Of a DNA stretch of 64,000 nt, positions 37,156 through 45,402 are shown in pieces. A program made the position numbers and the translations under genes. The notes under the pieces are model-generated. The model ran no database searches, was not told the DNA's origin, and saw only the letters and a list, made by a program, of their open reading frames with translations. The DNA is taken from NCBI RefSeq assembly GCF_900102895.1, contig NZ_FNGD01000017.1, positions 1-64,000 of the forward strand. The letters are read 5' to 3'. Numbering within the stretch: the first letter of the stretch is position 1; the number at the start of each line of letters is the position of its first letter. Source of the DNA: Arthrobacter sp. ov407. GTDB taxonomy: Bacteria; Actinomycetota; Actinomycetes; Actinomycetales; Micrococcaceae.

Positions 37156-38220
37156 ATGGCCATGACGCCGCCGAATGGACCAACGACCGGTAGGGCGATC
37201 GGCCGGCGCGGATTCCTCGCCGCTATCGTTGCCTTGCCCCTGGCGTTGTCCGCATGCAGCGCGACCAAGGGGGGCGATGCCGTCGACGTCTCAGCCAATG
37301 CTTTCCCCTTGAGCCTCACCAACAGCTACGGGACGACGACGGTTGAGGCGCCGCCCAAGCGCGTCGTGGCGCTGAGCAGCGCCGACGCCGATGCCAGCGC
37401 CGCGCTGGGCCTGGCCCCGGTGGGGATTTCCGGCTCCGCCTCCTCGCCGTGGTTCACCGACGCGATGCGGGACATCGACGGGGCCCCTCCGTTCCTTCTC
37501 AATGACAAGGTCGCGATGCCGCTCGATGACATCCGCAACCTTGATCCGGATGTCATTTTGGCTGTCGGCGGCACTATCACCCGCGCGGACTACGACAAGC
37601 TTTCCGAGATCGCGCCGGTCGTGCTGTCCGAGTCGACGGATTCGGGCCGTGAATGGCGCCAGAGGTCGGCGCTCATCGGGAAGGTCCTTGGCCGTAGCGA
37701 CGCCGCCGCGGAGCTGCAGGCCAAGACCGAGGGTGCGGTCAGGGATTCCGTCCGTGACTACGCCGGACTCAAAGGAACCACCATTCTCTTCGCTGCGGCA
37801 TCGTCCGTCGACGGGGCCGACATCCAGGTCTATCCGGAAGACTCCGTGGTCTTGGGCGCGCTGAAGGATTTCGGTCTCGTTCCGGCACCGGCAATGGCCA
37901 AGGTCAAGAAAGAGGGTCGTGCCACCGGCGGCCAGAAATCGCCGGTCTCCTATGTGTGGCCGCACGAACGCGCCGACGAGCTCTCCGCGGATATCCTCGT
38001 GGCGTCCGTTAGCCAGGACGATATGGCCGATCTGCGTGTGGGCGGCAAGATCCCGGCATTGTCGACGGCCAAGCAGCCCTCCCTGTTTTACGCCGCGGGG
38101 ATCGAGGATCAAGCCCTGCGGTCCGGTTCCGCGCTAGGGGTCGCCTGGGCAGGCCGGAACATTGTTCCGGAGCTGGCGAAGGCTGCGTACTACGAGGGGC
38201 AGCGCAGCGCGGGCAAGTAG
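37156..38220 (+). CDS. iron-siderophore ABC transporter substrate-binding lipoprotein
   Basis: A 354-aa FepB/FecB-type periplasmic-binding protein expected to catch ferric siderophores at the outer membrane face. Its N-terminus has a twin-Arg stretch (IGRRGFLAAIVALPLALSAC) ending in a lipobox Cys. Family motifs are KRVVALSSADADASAALGLA, LDDIRNLDPDVILAVGG and YDKLSEIAPVVL. No permease or ATPase gene for it is nearby. It stands alone between two glycan-type membrane genes and is followed by a strong terminator, so it may be a single-gene unit. Confidence 0.88.
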   Translation: MAMTPPNGPTTGRAIGRRGFLAAIVALPLALSACSATKGGDAVDVSANAFPLSLTNSYGTTTVEAPPKRVVALSSADADASAALGLAPVGISGSASSPWFTDAMRDIDGAPPFLLNDKVAMPLDDIRNLDPDVILAVGGTITRADYDKLSEIAPVVLSESTDSGREWRQRSALIGKVLGRSDAAAELQAKTEGAVRDSVRDYAGLKGTTILFAAASSVDGADIQVYPEDSVVLGALKDFGLVPAPAMAKVKKEGRATGGQKSPVSYVWPHERADELSADILVASVSQDDMADLRVGGKIPALSTAKQPSLFYAAGIEDQALRSGSALGVAWAGRNIVPELAKAAYYEGQRSAGK

Positions 38221-38235
38221 CACGCAGGAAACCGA

Positions 38236-38275
38236 AGAGCCAGGCCGGGACAGTGTCCCGGCCTGGCTCTTTTTT
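38236..38275 (+). terminator. Rho-independent terminator
   Basis: A perfect 16-bp stem (arms 38236-38251 and 38255-38270) with a 3-nt loop is followed by a T-run to 38275. It starts 16 nt after the stop of the siderophore-binding protein gene. Confidence 0.93.
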
Positions 38276-38328
38276 GGATCGTAACCAGCCTTGCTGCTCC
38301 TCTTACCGGGGGCAGGACGGGCCGGGTG

Positions 38329-40398
38329 CTACCCGCAGGCGGTCACCCGGAAGAGCCGGGCGCTGCCCGCGGCCTTGACGAGCTTCACGCCTGGGGCGGT
38401 GTTGTCCGCCAGGTCGCGGACGCCCAAGAGGGGCTCGGCCCGCGGGGTGATCTCGGTGTTCCCGAAGTCGAGGGCCCAGTAGGCCTTGAGCGACTTGACC
38501 GCCGGGCATACTGCAGTGTTGTAGGCGGCTTCGTCCCAGTGGTCGAGCAGGAGCTGTTCCTCCGGGGTCCGGATGCCGAAAATATGCGGGGCCAGGGCGC
38601 GGCGGCCGGAGATGGCATAAACCAGCGAGGCGCCGGTGCGGGGGTTGCCCACCACGACGTCGCCCTCGGGCACGATGGCCGCCACCTCCTTGAGCAGTGA
38701 GACCTCGTCGGTGGACAGCAGCGAGGCCGTCGGCGTCGTGGTGAAGATGGTGCTGATCCGGTTCTGGACCCCGGAGAGGGTTCCGCCCTGGGCGCCGAGG
38801 CCAAGGGCCAGCAGCACGACGCAGCCCATGGCGATCCCGGAAGACGCCGGCAGGCGGCCAATCACACCCGACGCCGCCCGGGGGAGGGCAGCCGGCCGCT
38901 CCTTCGCCGTGGCGATCAGGGCACCCGTCAGGGCGCGGACGCGCCAGGTCACCCATTCGGCCCCGAGCACGACGACGGGGAGTGTCACCACCGGGAGCAG
39001 TGCGGCGAGCCTGAAGCTGTCTGTGTACCAGACTCCGGTGAGGAAATTGCGGAAGAAGCCATTGCTCCAGCTGGAAACCACCAGGTAAAGCACGGCGCCG
39101 ACGGCGTACATGCCGGCGACCCACCAGTAGCGGCGCAGCTGGCGTGCGACGACGTACAGCCCCACGATGGTCAGGACCAGCATGACCCAGGCGGTCGTGG
39201 TCCCCATCGGCGCGCTGCCCAGGATTTCACCGATGGCCCGTGCGTTGGTCTGGAACGGGGTCCAGCCGGCGGAGCTGAGGCTGGGGCGCGCGACCACCCA
39301 GACGGCAGTGGTGGCCAGCAGGTACGCGACCGTGAACGCCAGCCACAGGCGCGGCTGCCGCCGTGAGACCAAGCCTTCCCTCGCGGCGCTCCACGAGCGG
39401 ATTAGACGGCCGATTACAACGGGCGTGGCAAATCCGAGCAGGGCTACCAAAGTGCTGGGGTGCGAAAGGGCGAGGCCCGGAACGGTGGCAGCAAGAGCCA
39501 GTACGGGTGCCAGCGGTGACCCCGGGGGCGTGCGCGACATTCCAAGCGCCTCAATGGCCAATCCAAGCACTGCCGGGAGAAGGGCGATGGCTGCGTGGTT
39601 CGGGTAGAGGACGCCGAAGCCCACCATGAGATACGGGAACCCGCTGAACCCGGCCGAGAGGATTCCCGCCGCGAGCAGCGGGAACGGCCGGTAGCCCACG
39701 ATCCGGCTGATCATGAACACGCAGGCGAGCGGCCACACGATGGCGCCGGTGACGATGGTTCCAACGTTAACAGCGGCCATGACGGACGGGGCGCCGAGCA
39801 TCAGGACCAGCGCCATGGAGTCATGCATGGCCGCCGGGTACAGGCCCTGGGACGCGGCCGTGAGGTTGCCCAAGGTCAGCGTCGAGCCGTTCTGGGTATC
39901 GGCGATGTAGCGGATGGCATTGAGGTGGTAAATGTTGTCGAACGTCTCGGAGAAGCTGTCCGGGGATCCGAAGCCCCCGATGTAGCGAAGGCTGATGATC
40001 GCGGCCGGAATGACGACGGCGGCAGGAATCGCCAGGCGCGCCAGCCAGACACCCGTGTCAGCGGAGGAAAGCGGGAAGTTCGCTCCCAGGAACCCGGTAA
40101 ACCGGGTACCGGTCGCTTCGGAACCGGCCGCTGAACGGCGTCGGCGGCGGATCAGCCTGAACACTGCCACGGCGGCCGCCGCGAGGACGCTGACCGTGAA
40201 ATAGGTCACTGGGTTAAAAGGGAGCTTCAGGTACGGCAAGATGATGGCTGTCATGCCGGAGACGGACGCCGATACGGGAGCGGCCAAGGCCGCCAGGTTC
40301 AACCGGCGAAGACCGGCAGCTGCCAGGATCATCAAACCGGGAAGGAAGTAAACCAGCGCAGTCGCTGCCAGCGTAGGAAGTGTTTCCCACCAAGTCAT
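38329..40398 (-). CDS. DUF6541 polytopic membrane protein (copy 2)
   Basis: A 689-aa paralogue of the 35085-37067 product: same start layout (LPTLAATALVYFLPGLMILA), loop motif FDNIYHLNAIRYIADTQNGS, FPYLMVGFGVLYPNHAAIAL, and a C-terminal domain with LLSTDEVSLLKEVAAIVPEG and VCPAVKSLKAYWALDFG. About 12 TMs. The ATG has AGGAG 9-13 nt upstream. It is transcribed away from the neighbouring GT2 gene. Function is unknown; a GT-C-like or glycan polymerase role is inferred from locus and topology. Confidence 0.78.
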   Translation of the reverse strand: MTWWETLPTLAATALVYFLPGLMILAAAGLRRLNLAALAAPVSASVSGMTAIILPYLKLPFNPVTYFTVSVLAAAAVAVFRLIRRRRRSAAGSEATGTRFTGFLGANFPLSSADTGVWLARLAIPAAVVIPAAIISLRYIGGFGSPDSFSETFDNIYHLNAIRYIADTQNGSTLTLGNLTAASQGLYPAAMHDSMALVLMLGAPSVMAAVNVGTIVTGAIVWPLACVFMISRIVGYRPFPLLAAGILSAGFSGFPYLMVGFGVLYPNHAAIALLPAVLGLAIEALGMSRTPPGSPLAPVLALAATVPGLALSHPSTLVALLGFATPVVIGRLIRSWSAAREGLVSRRQPRLWLAFTVAYLLATTAVWVVARPSLSSAGWTPFQTNARAIGEILGSAPMGTTTAWVMLVLTIVGLYVVARQLRRYWWVAGMYAVGAVLYLVVSSWSNGFFRNFLTGVWYTDSFRLAALLPVVTLPVVVLGAEWVTWRVRALTGALIATAKERPAALPRAASGVIGRLPASSGIAMGCVVLLALGLGAQGGTLSGVQNRISTIFTTTPTASLLSTDEVSLLKEVAAIVPEGDVVVGNPRTGASLVYAISGRRALAPHIFGIRTPEEQLLLDHWDEAAYNTAVCPAVKSLKAYWALDFGNTEITPRAEPLLGVRDLADNTAPGVKLVKAAGSARLFRVTACG

Positions 40399-40543
40399 TG
40401 ATCCAGTCTCCTAAGTTTCAGGACCAACCCTACAAGTATGCGGACGACGTCACGAATCCGACCGTGGGCGCCGCGGCGCGCCACGGGGCGGTAGCGGAGG
40501 GCCGGGAGGGGGCGGCAGTTGCACGTTGCTATACTTTCAAACC

Positions 40544-41317
40544 ATGGGTAACTCACAGCGTTCCGGCGTTTTAATTGTCATGCCGGCTTGGAACGAGGCC
40601 GAGGCCATCGGCAACACCATCCGGAATGTCCTGGCTGTAGTCCCCCAGCACGATGTCCTCGTCGTCGACGACGGCTCAAGGGACGATACTCCGAGGATTG
40701 CCCGGGAAGCCGGTGCAACGGTCCTGCGTCTGCCTTTCAACCTGGGTGTCGGAGGGGCGATGCGGGCAGGATTCAAGTACGCCCTCCGCAACGGCTATAA
40801 CTCGGTCATCCAGGTGGACGCGGACGGCCAGCACGATCCGCACGACATCGACCGCGTTCTGGCGGGGCTGGAGTACGCTGACATCTCGATCGGCGCCCGC
40901 TTCGCTGGTAAGGGAAATTACGGCGCCAAGGGCCCCCGCCGCTGGGCCATGTTCTTCCTCGCCAAGGTCATCTCGGCGGTCGCCGGGACGCAGTTGACGG
41001 ACGTCACCTCGGGGTTCCGCGCCGCAAACGAAACCGCGCTACAGCAGTACATTTCGCATTTCCCGGCCGAATACCTGGGGGACACCATCGATTCGCTGGT
41101 CGTGGCGGTCAAGTCCGGCTGCCGCGTGACCCAGGTGCCCGTCGAAATGAAAGAACGGCAGGCCGGCACCCCCAGCCAGGGGCCCATCAAAGCATCCATT
41201 TATCTTGCGCGCTCGGGCCTGGTCCTGTGTTTCGCACTGGCCCGACGCCGGACTCCGCGCGCGGCCGAACTATATGCGCCGCTGTCCGGCGACATTGCCG
41301 GAGAGGGAAGTGCCTAA
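40544..41317 (+). CDS. GT2 glycosyltransferase (DPM1-like)
   Basis: A 257-aa family 2 glycosyltransferase, resembling polyprenyl-phosphate sugar transferases. The nucleotide-sugar motif is LVVDDGSRDDTPRIAREAGA and the metal motif is VIQVDADGQHDPHDI. The sugar-acceptor region is VTSGFRAANE. No C-terminal TM pair, so it is a soluble or peripheral enzyme. It leads a run with the DUF2304 and second GT2 genes (gaps of 3 nt, then a 1-nt overlap). DUF2304 proteins often sit next to such enzymes and may tether them. ATG 40544 is the only in-frame ATG after the 40526 TTG. Confidence 0.85.
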   Translation: MGNSQRSGVLIVMPAWNEAEAIGNTIRNVLAVVPQHDVLVVDDGSRDDTPRIAREAGATVLRLPFNLGVGGAMRAGFKYALRNGYNSVIQVDADGQHDPHDIDRVLAGLEYADISIGARFAGKGNYGAKGPRRWAMFFLAKVISAVAGTQLTDVTSGFRAANETALQQYISHFPAEYLGDTIDSLVVAVKSGCRVTQVPVEMKERQAGTPSQGPIKASIYLARSGLVLCFALARRRTPRAAELYAPLSGDIAGEGSA

Positions 41318-41320
41318 GGC

Positions 41321-41734
41321 ATGAACGTTGCAGGTTCCTTGATTTTTTCCATCGTGATGGTGGCAGTAGTCCTCATAATGCTTCGCAACGGCCGGTTGCG
41401 GGAGAAGTACGCCATCCTGTGGCTGGTCATCGGCACGCTGACCATCATTCTGGGCATCTTCCCCAGACTCCTCAACTGGGCAGCCGCGCTAGTCGGCGTG
41501 GTCGTTCCGTCCAACCTGCTGTTCGCCCTGGCGATCCTGCTGCTCGTGGGCGTCAGCCTGCACGTTTCGCGCGAACTCACCATTCTTGAGGATGAGACCC
41601 GCATTCTTGCCGAAGAAGTTGCCATCCTGCGATCCTCCGTGGAACGACTCCAGCAGGAATCCAAACCAATCCAGCCGACGGCAGGCGAGGCCGCGACGGC
41701 TTCCGCCGTGCCGCCAACCGAGAGAAGAAAATAG
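41321..41734 (+). CDS. DUF2304 membrane protein
   Basis: A 137-aa protein with three TMs (IFSIVMVAVVLIML, YAILWLVIGTLTIILGIFPR, LLFALAILLLVGVSLHVSRE) followed by a coiled-coil tail (LTILEDETRILAEEVAILRS). It matches DUF2304 in size and layout. Such genes commonly accompany GT2 enzymes; a membrane anchor or partner role is inferred. The stop overlaps the next start by one base. Confidence 0.85.
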   Translation: MNVAGSLIFSIVMVAVVLIMLRNGRLREKYAILWLVIGTLTIILGIFPRLLNWAAALVGVVVPSNLLFALAILLLVGVSLHVSRELTILEDETRILAEEVAILRSSVERLQQESKPIQPTAGEAATASAVPPTERRK

Positions 41735-42630
41735 TGACAATTGACGTAATGTTCCCGTACTACGGGGACGTAGCCATGATGAAGGCTGCTGTTTCCTCCG
41801 TACTCGCACAGGACGACAAGGACTTCCGCTTCACGATTGTGGACGATGGCTATCCGGATGACACCCTGCCGGACTACTTTGCCGGCCTCGTAGCTGCCGA
41901 CGGCCGGGTCCGGTACCACCGCAACGAGGTCAACCTCGGGGCCAACGGCAACTACAAGAAGTGCGTAGGTCTGGTTGAGCACGACATTGTTGTCATCATG
42001 GGCGCCGATGACCTGATGCTGCCGAACTACCTGAGCACGGTGCGCAAGGCCTTCCAGGACCCGGAAGTCAGCATTGTCCAGCCGGGCGTCGAGGTCATCG
42101 ACGAGAACGGCTCCGTGTACCAGCCGCTGGGTGACTCAGTTAAGCAGTTCCTCCGCCACAAGCTGGTGGGCAAGACGTCGGAAGCGATCGTCGCCGGCGA
42201 AGCCATCGCGCAAAGCCTTATGGTGGGCGACTGGCTGTACTTCCCCTCGGTCGCCTGGCGCGCCGACGCCATCAAGAAGCATGACTTCCGCCCCCAGTAC
42301 GACGTCGTCCAGGACCTTGCGCTGGCCGTCGACATCATCCTCAGCGGCGGCAAGATGGCCGTCGTGGACACGGTCTGCTTCCAGTACCGCCGCCACCGGG
42401 AGTCCGACTCATCGGTCCGGGCGCTGGACGGCCGGCGGTTCGCCGAAGAGCGTGCCTTCTTTGACGAGTGCGTCCGGGACTTTGCCGCCAAGGGCTGGAA
42501 CGCGGCAGCCCGCGCCGCGCGCTTGCACCTGACGTCCCGGCTGAACGCCGTGTCCCTGACGCCGAAGGTGGTCTCGAAGGGAATGTGGCCGGGCCTGCGC
42601 AAGCTGGCCACGCACGCCGTCAGGCCCTGA
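41734..42630 (+). CDS. GT2 glycosyltransferase
   Basis: A 298-aa family 2 glycosyltransferase. The nucleotide-binding end reads MTIDVMFPYYGDVAMMKAAV with FTIVDDGYPDD, and the metal site is VVIMGADDLMLPNYL. The C-terminal region has VVQDLALAVDIILSGGKMAV. Donor and acceptor are not readable from sequence. GTG 41734 overlaps the DUF2304 stop. Acting on the glycan of this locus is an inference from position. Confidence 0.85.
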   Translation: MTIDVMFPYYGDVAMMKAAVSSVLAQDDKDFRFTIVDDGYPDDTLPDYFAGLVAADGRVRYHRNEVNLGANGNYKKCVGLVEHDIVVIMGADDLMLPNYLSTVRKAFQDPEVSIVQPGVEVIDENGSVYQPLGDSVKQFLRHKLVGKTSEAIVAGEAIAQSLMVGDWLYFPSVAWRADAIKKHDFRPQYDVVQDLALAVDIILSGGKMAVVDTVCFQYRRHRESDSSVRALDGRRFAEERAFFDECVRDFAAKGWNAAARAARLHLTSRLNAVSLTPKVVSKGMWPGLRKLATHAVRP

Positions 42631-42684
42631 CCATCCGAGCCCGCCGCCTGGAGCGGCGGTGGTGATCCCGATCGACAACTTAAG

Positions 42685-43731
42685 GTGCCGCTCAGTCCCA
42701 TGGACATCCAGAACCACTACTACGGCCACTCTGCCGTCTTTGCCCTGTACTGCGGATCGCGCAGGCTTCGCCACGTTTCCGGCCTCATCCAGCACGGATG
42801 GACCGTCAGCAGCCCGGTAACGGCCCAGTTCGGCGATTTCGCCAGTTGGGGCCCGGCCCGGCGCCGCCTTTCCTGGACCAGCTCATCACGTGGCTGGAGC
42901 CCGGATGATGCCGGCAACTTCTTCAGCGACGGCACGCCCATGCTGGACGCCATCGGCGCCCCGTACCTCTACCTCCTTGACGCCGCCCGCGCCAACGGAG
43001 TCGTTCCTGAACGCACCGACCGCACCCTGGTGCTTCCGCTGCACGGGACGGCGCTGCTCAAGGTGGACGGTGACCACGTCGCCTACGCGCAGATGGTCCG
43101 CGACAAGGAGGGCCCGGCAACCGTATGCCTCCACATTGATGATCTCCACAACGACGAAATCCTCGATGCATGGCGGTCTGCCGGCCACGACGTGGTCAGT
43201 GCCGGGGACCGCCGCGACCCGCAGTTCATTGGCCGGATTCTCTGGATGATGTCCGTGGCGAAGAGGGTGGTGTCCAACCGGCTGTCGACGTCCATCATGT
43301 ACGCAGCGGTGAGCGGGGCCGACGTGGCCATCTACGGTCCAGACTTCCGGCTGGGCGCCAACGCCGCCGCGGATCCGGGCCTGGTCATGCGGGATCTGTG
43401 GCCGGAGTTCTATGAGGAGTCCACGCCCCAGGACGTGTTGACGAAGATCGCGGAAGCAGAGCTGGGCCGTGGAGACATGCGCACGCCGCAGGAATTGTCC
43501 CGGCTGCTCGGCTGGGAATCACACACGGTGGTTCCCTTCCTGGAGTACTGGGCCAGTGGCCCCCTGACCAAAGCGCAAACGGTCCTCGGTCTCAAGAAGA
43601 TCCCCGAAGGCGCGCACGCAACCGAGGCGGGGCTGTCGCCCTGGCACTGGATCCGCCATCCGCTGCAGCATCTGCCCTCGCCGTTGCCGAAGCTGCCGGC
43701 AATGGCGGCCGTGGAGCCGTTGAGGCCGTAA
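42685..43731 (+). CDS. unrecognised protein in glycan locus (candidate glycosyltransferase)
   Basis: A 348-aa soluble protein I cannot place in a named family. The C-terminal half has a GT-B-like pattern: VCLHIDDLHNDEILDAWRSA (start of a nucleotide-binding fold), then SVAKRVVSNRLSTSIMYAAV and SGADVAIYGPDF, where sugar-nucleotide binding usually sits. The N-terminus is HYYGHSAVFALYCGSR. The start is either GTG 42685 or ATG 42700. It lies between GT2 genes and the nonulosonic-acid cluster, with its 3' end facing the SDR gene. A transferase using CMP-nonulosonic acid is possible but unproven. Confidence 0.55.
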   Translation: MPLSPMDIQNHYYGHSAVFALYCGSRRLRHVSGLIQHGWTVSSPVTAQFGDFASWGPARRRLSWTSSSRGWSPDDAGNFFSDGTPMLDAIGAPYLYLLDAARANGVVPERTDRTLVLPLHGTALLKVDGDHVAYAQMVRDKEGPATVCLHIDDLHNDEILDAWRSAGHDVVSAGDRRDPQFIGRILWMMSVAKRVVSNRLSTSIMYAAVSGADVAIYGPDFRLGANAAADPGLVMRDLWPEFYEESTPQDVLTKIAEAELGRGDMRTPQELSRLLGWESHTVVPFLEYWASGPLTKAQTVLGLKKIPEGAHATEAGLSPWHWIRHPLQHLPSPLPKLPAMAAVEPLRP

Positions 43732-43755
43732 GGCCCGGGGCGGCGGGCGCCTGGG

Positions 43756-44550
43756 CTACCAGGCGCTCCAGCCGCCGTCGACGGCGATGGTCTGCCCGGT
43801 CACGTAACGCGAGGCGTCCGAGGCCAGCCAGGCCACGACGCCGCGGAAATCGTCTTCGGTGGCCATCCGGCCCAGCGGTGTGAGCTTCTCGTACCGTTCC
43901 GTGAAGGCGCTGTCCTGTCCGCGGGCGATGCCGCCCGGGGCGAAGGCGTTGACCCGGATGCGGGGTGCGAGCACGGTGGAGAGATAGCGCGTCAGCTGGA
44001 CGATGCCGCCCTTGGTGGCGCCATACGCGGCCGGGTTGCCCATCCGGGTTCCCTCGTAAAGTCCCATGTTCGGGGCGACGATGCCGTAGATCGATGAGAC
44101 ATTGATGATCGATGCCCCGGCGCTTGCAGCGAGCTTGGGCGCCAGCTGCCGGGCAAGTGAGAACGGTGCCCGCAGGTTCAGGGAGGACGCCAGCTCGAAC
44201 GCCTCGTCGGTTTGTTCCTCGAACGGCACGGCGTAGCCCGGGACTCCGGAGGTTCCGGTGAAGGCGGCATTGTTTACCAGGATGTCCAGGGGACCGTCAA
44301 TCGCCTCGACGAGTTTCAGGGTGCCGTCCGGTTCGAGCAGGTTGGAGCTGATGCCGCGGGCGGCCACCCCGTGGCGGTCGTGCAGGCCCGCGGCGACCTC
44401 CTGGCACGCCTGTTCGCTGATGTCGGAGATGATGACGTCCGCGCCCTGTGCGGCCAGCGCATCAGCCAGCACGCTCCCCAGCGGACCGGCGCCGCCAGTG
44501 ACGAGCGCGGTCCGGCCGGTCAGGGAAAAGAGATTCTGCGGGCTGCTCAT
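43756..44550 (-). CDS. ptmA: SDR oxidoreductase, PtmA-like
   Basis: A 264-aa short-chain dehydrogenase. The NAD(P) motif is TALVTGGAGPLGSVLADALA, with LVNNAAFTG, the catalytic Ser in IINVSSIYG and the Tyr/Lys pair in YGATKGG. PtmA-type SDRs occur in legionaminic-acid gene sets next to LegF-type genes, as in Campylobacter. It is the last gene of the leftward operon; its start overlaps the stop of the cytidylyltransferase gene (ATGA). The substrate is inferred from context only. Confidence 0.75.
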   Translation of the reverse strand: MSSPQNLFSLTGRTALVTGGAGPLGSVLADALAAQGADVIISDISEQACQEVAAGLHDRHGVAARGISSNLLEPDGTLKLVEAIDGPLDILVNNAAFTGTSGVPGYAVPFEEQTDEAFELASSLNLRAPFSLARQLAPKLAASAGASIINVSSIYGIVAPNMGLYEGTRMGNPAAYGATKGGIVQLTRYLSTVLAPRIRVNAFAPGGIARGQDSAFTERYEKLTPLGRMATEDDFRGVVAWLASDASRYVTGQTIAVDGGWSAW

Positions 44551-45347
44551 GCTGAGTGGTCCTTGTCCAGGGTTTCACGGGAGTTCTTATGGATGCCGTC
44601 GAAGCCGGGAAGCGGAGCCAGGCCGGCGGATACGACGGCCTCAACCAGCAGGAACTCGTTCTCGTCATCGATGCTGAACGCATGGGTTTCCGGAATTTCG
44701 GCGTACCCGTGGCGGCCTTCGTCGAACCAGCTCTTCTCCAGCCGCCGGATGAATTCAGCCCGCCACACGTAGAAACTGCCGTTGATGCGCAGGAACCGGG
44801 ACACATCCTGGCGCCGCACCACGCCGGTACCCTCGGCGAAGTAGCGCTGGAGCTCGATGCCCCCTTCGGTCTGCGGCTTGACCCCCACCCAGGTTGGGTT
44901 GAAGAACGGTTCGGAGACCGCGACGACGCCGTCCAGCTCGGGGCTGCCGCTAAGCGTCGCGATGGCTTCGTTCACGCTTTCCGGCGTGCGGGTGGGGCTG
45001 GTGGGATCAAGCAGCAGCACCATGTCGTACGTCGTGCCGTCGAGCGACTCCATCGCCTCAAGGGCGTGCCGGAGGACAACGCTCATCGGGGCAGTGTCGC
45101 TGGCGAGGTCCGCGGGGCGCATGAAGGGGACCTCCGCGCCGGCAGCGCGGGCGGCTTCGGCAATGTCGGGGTCGTCGGTGGACACGATGCAGCGGACGTT
45201 CTCTCCCAGCAGCGCCGCGAGCGCCACACTGTGGGCCAGCAGGGGTTTGCCCATCAGCGGCCGGATATTCTTACCGGGCAATCCCTTGGAGCCTCCCCGG
45301 GCGGGAATGACTGCAAGAACCCGGGGCGCGGACGGTTTTTCGTTCAT
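44547..45347 (-). CDS. legF: CMP-nonulosonic acid synthetase, LegF/PtmB-like
   Basis: A 266-aa cytidylyltransferase of the NeuA family, expected to activate a nonulosonic acid with CTP to give the CMP-sugar donor. The CTP loop reads LAVIPARGGSKGLPGKNIRP and the metal-binding motif is VLLLDPTSPTRTPE. Other family parts are RCIVSTDDPDIAEAAR and FSIDDENEFLLVEA. It is coupled to the PtmA-like gene. Which nonulosonic acid is used is inferred from the LegB/LegC/PtmE set on the other strand. Confidence 0.83.
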   Translation of the reverse strand: MNEKPSAPRVLAVIPARGGSKGLPGKNIRPLMGKPLLAHSVALAALLGENVRCIVSTDDPDIAEAARAAGAEVPFMRPADLASDTAPMSVVLRHALEAMESLDGTTYDMVLLLDPTSPTRTPESVNEAIATLSGSPELDGVVAVSEPFFNPTWVGVKPQTEGGIELQRYFAEGTGVVRRQDVSRFLRINGSFYVWRAEFIRRLEKSWFDEGRHGYAEIPETHAFSIDDENEFLLVEAVVSAGLAPLPGFDGIHKNSRETLDKDHSA

Positions 45348-45402
45348 TGTTATTTCTCAACCTCGTCGTGTGATCGCAATGGTGCGTGGCCGGATTGCGG
45401 TA

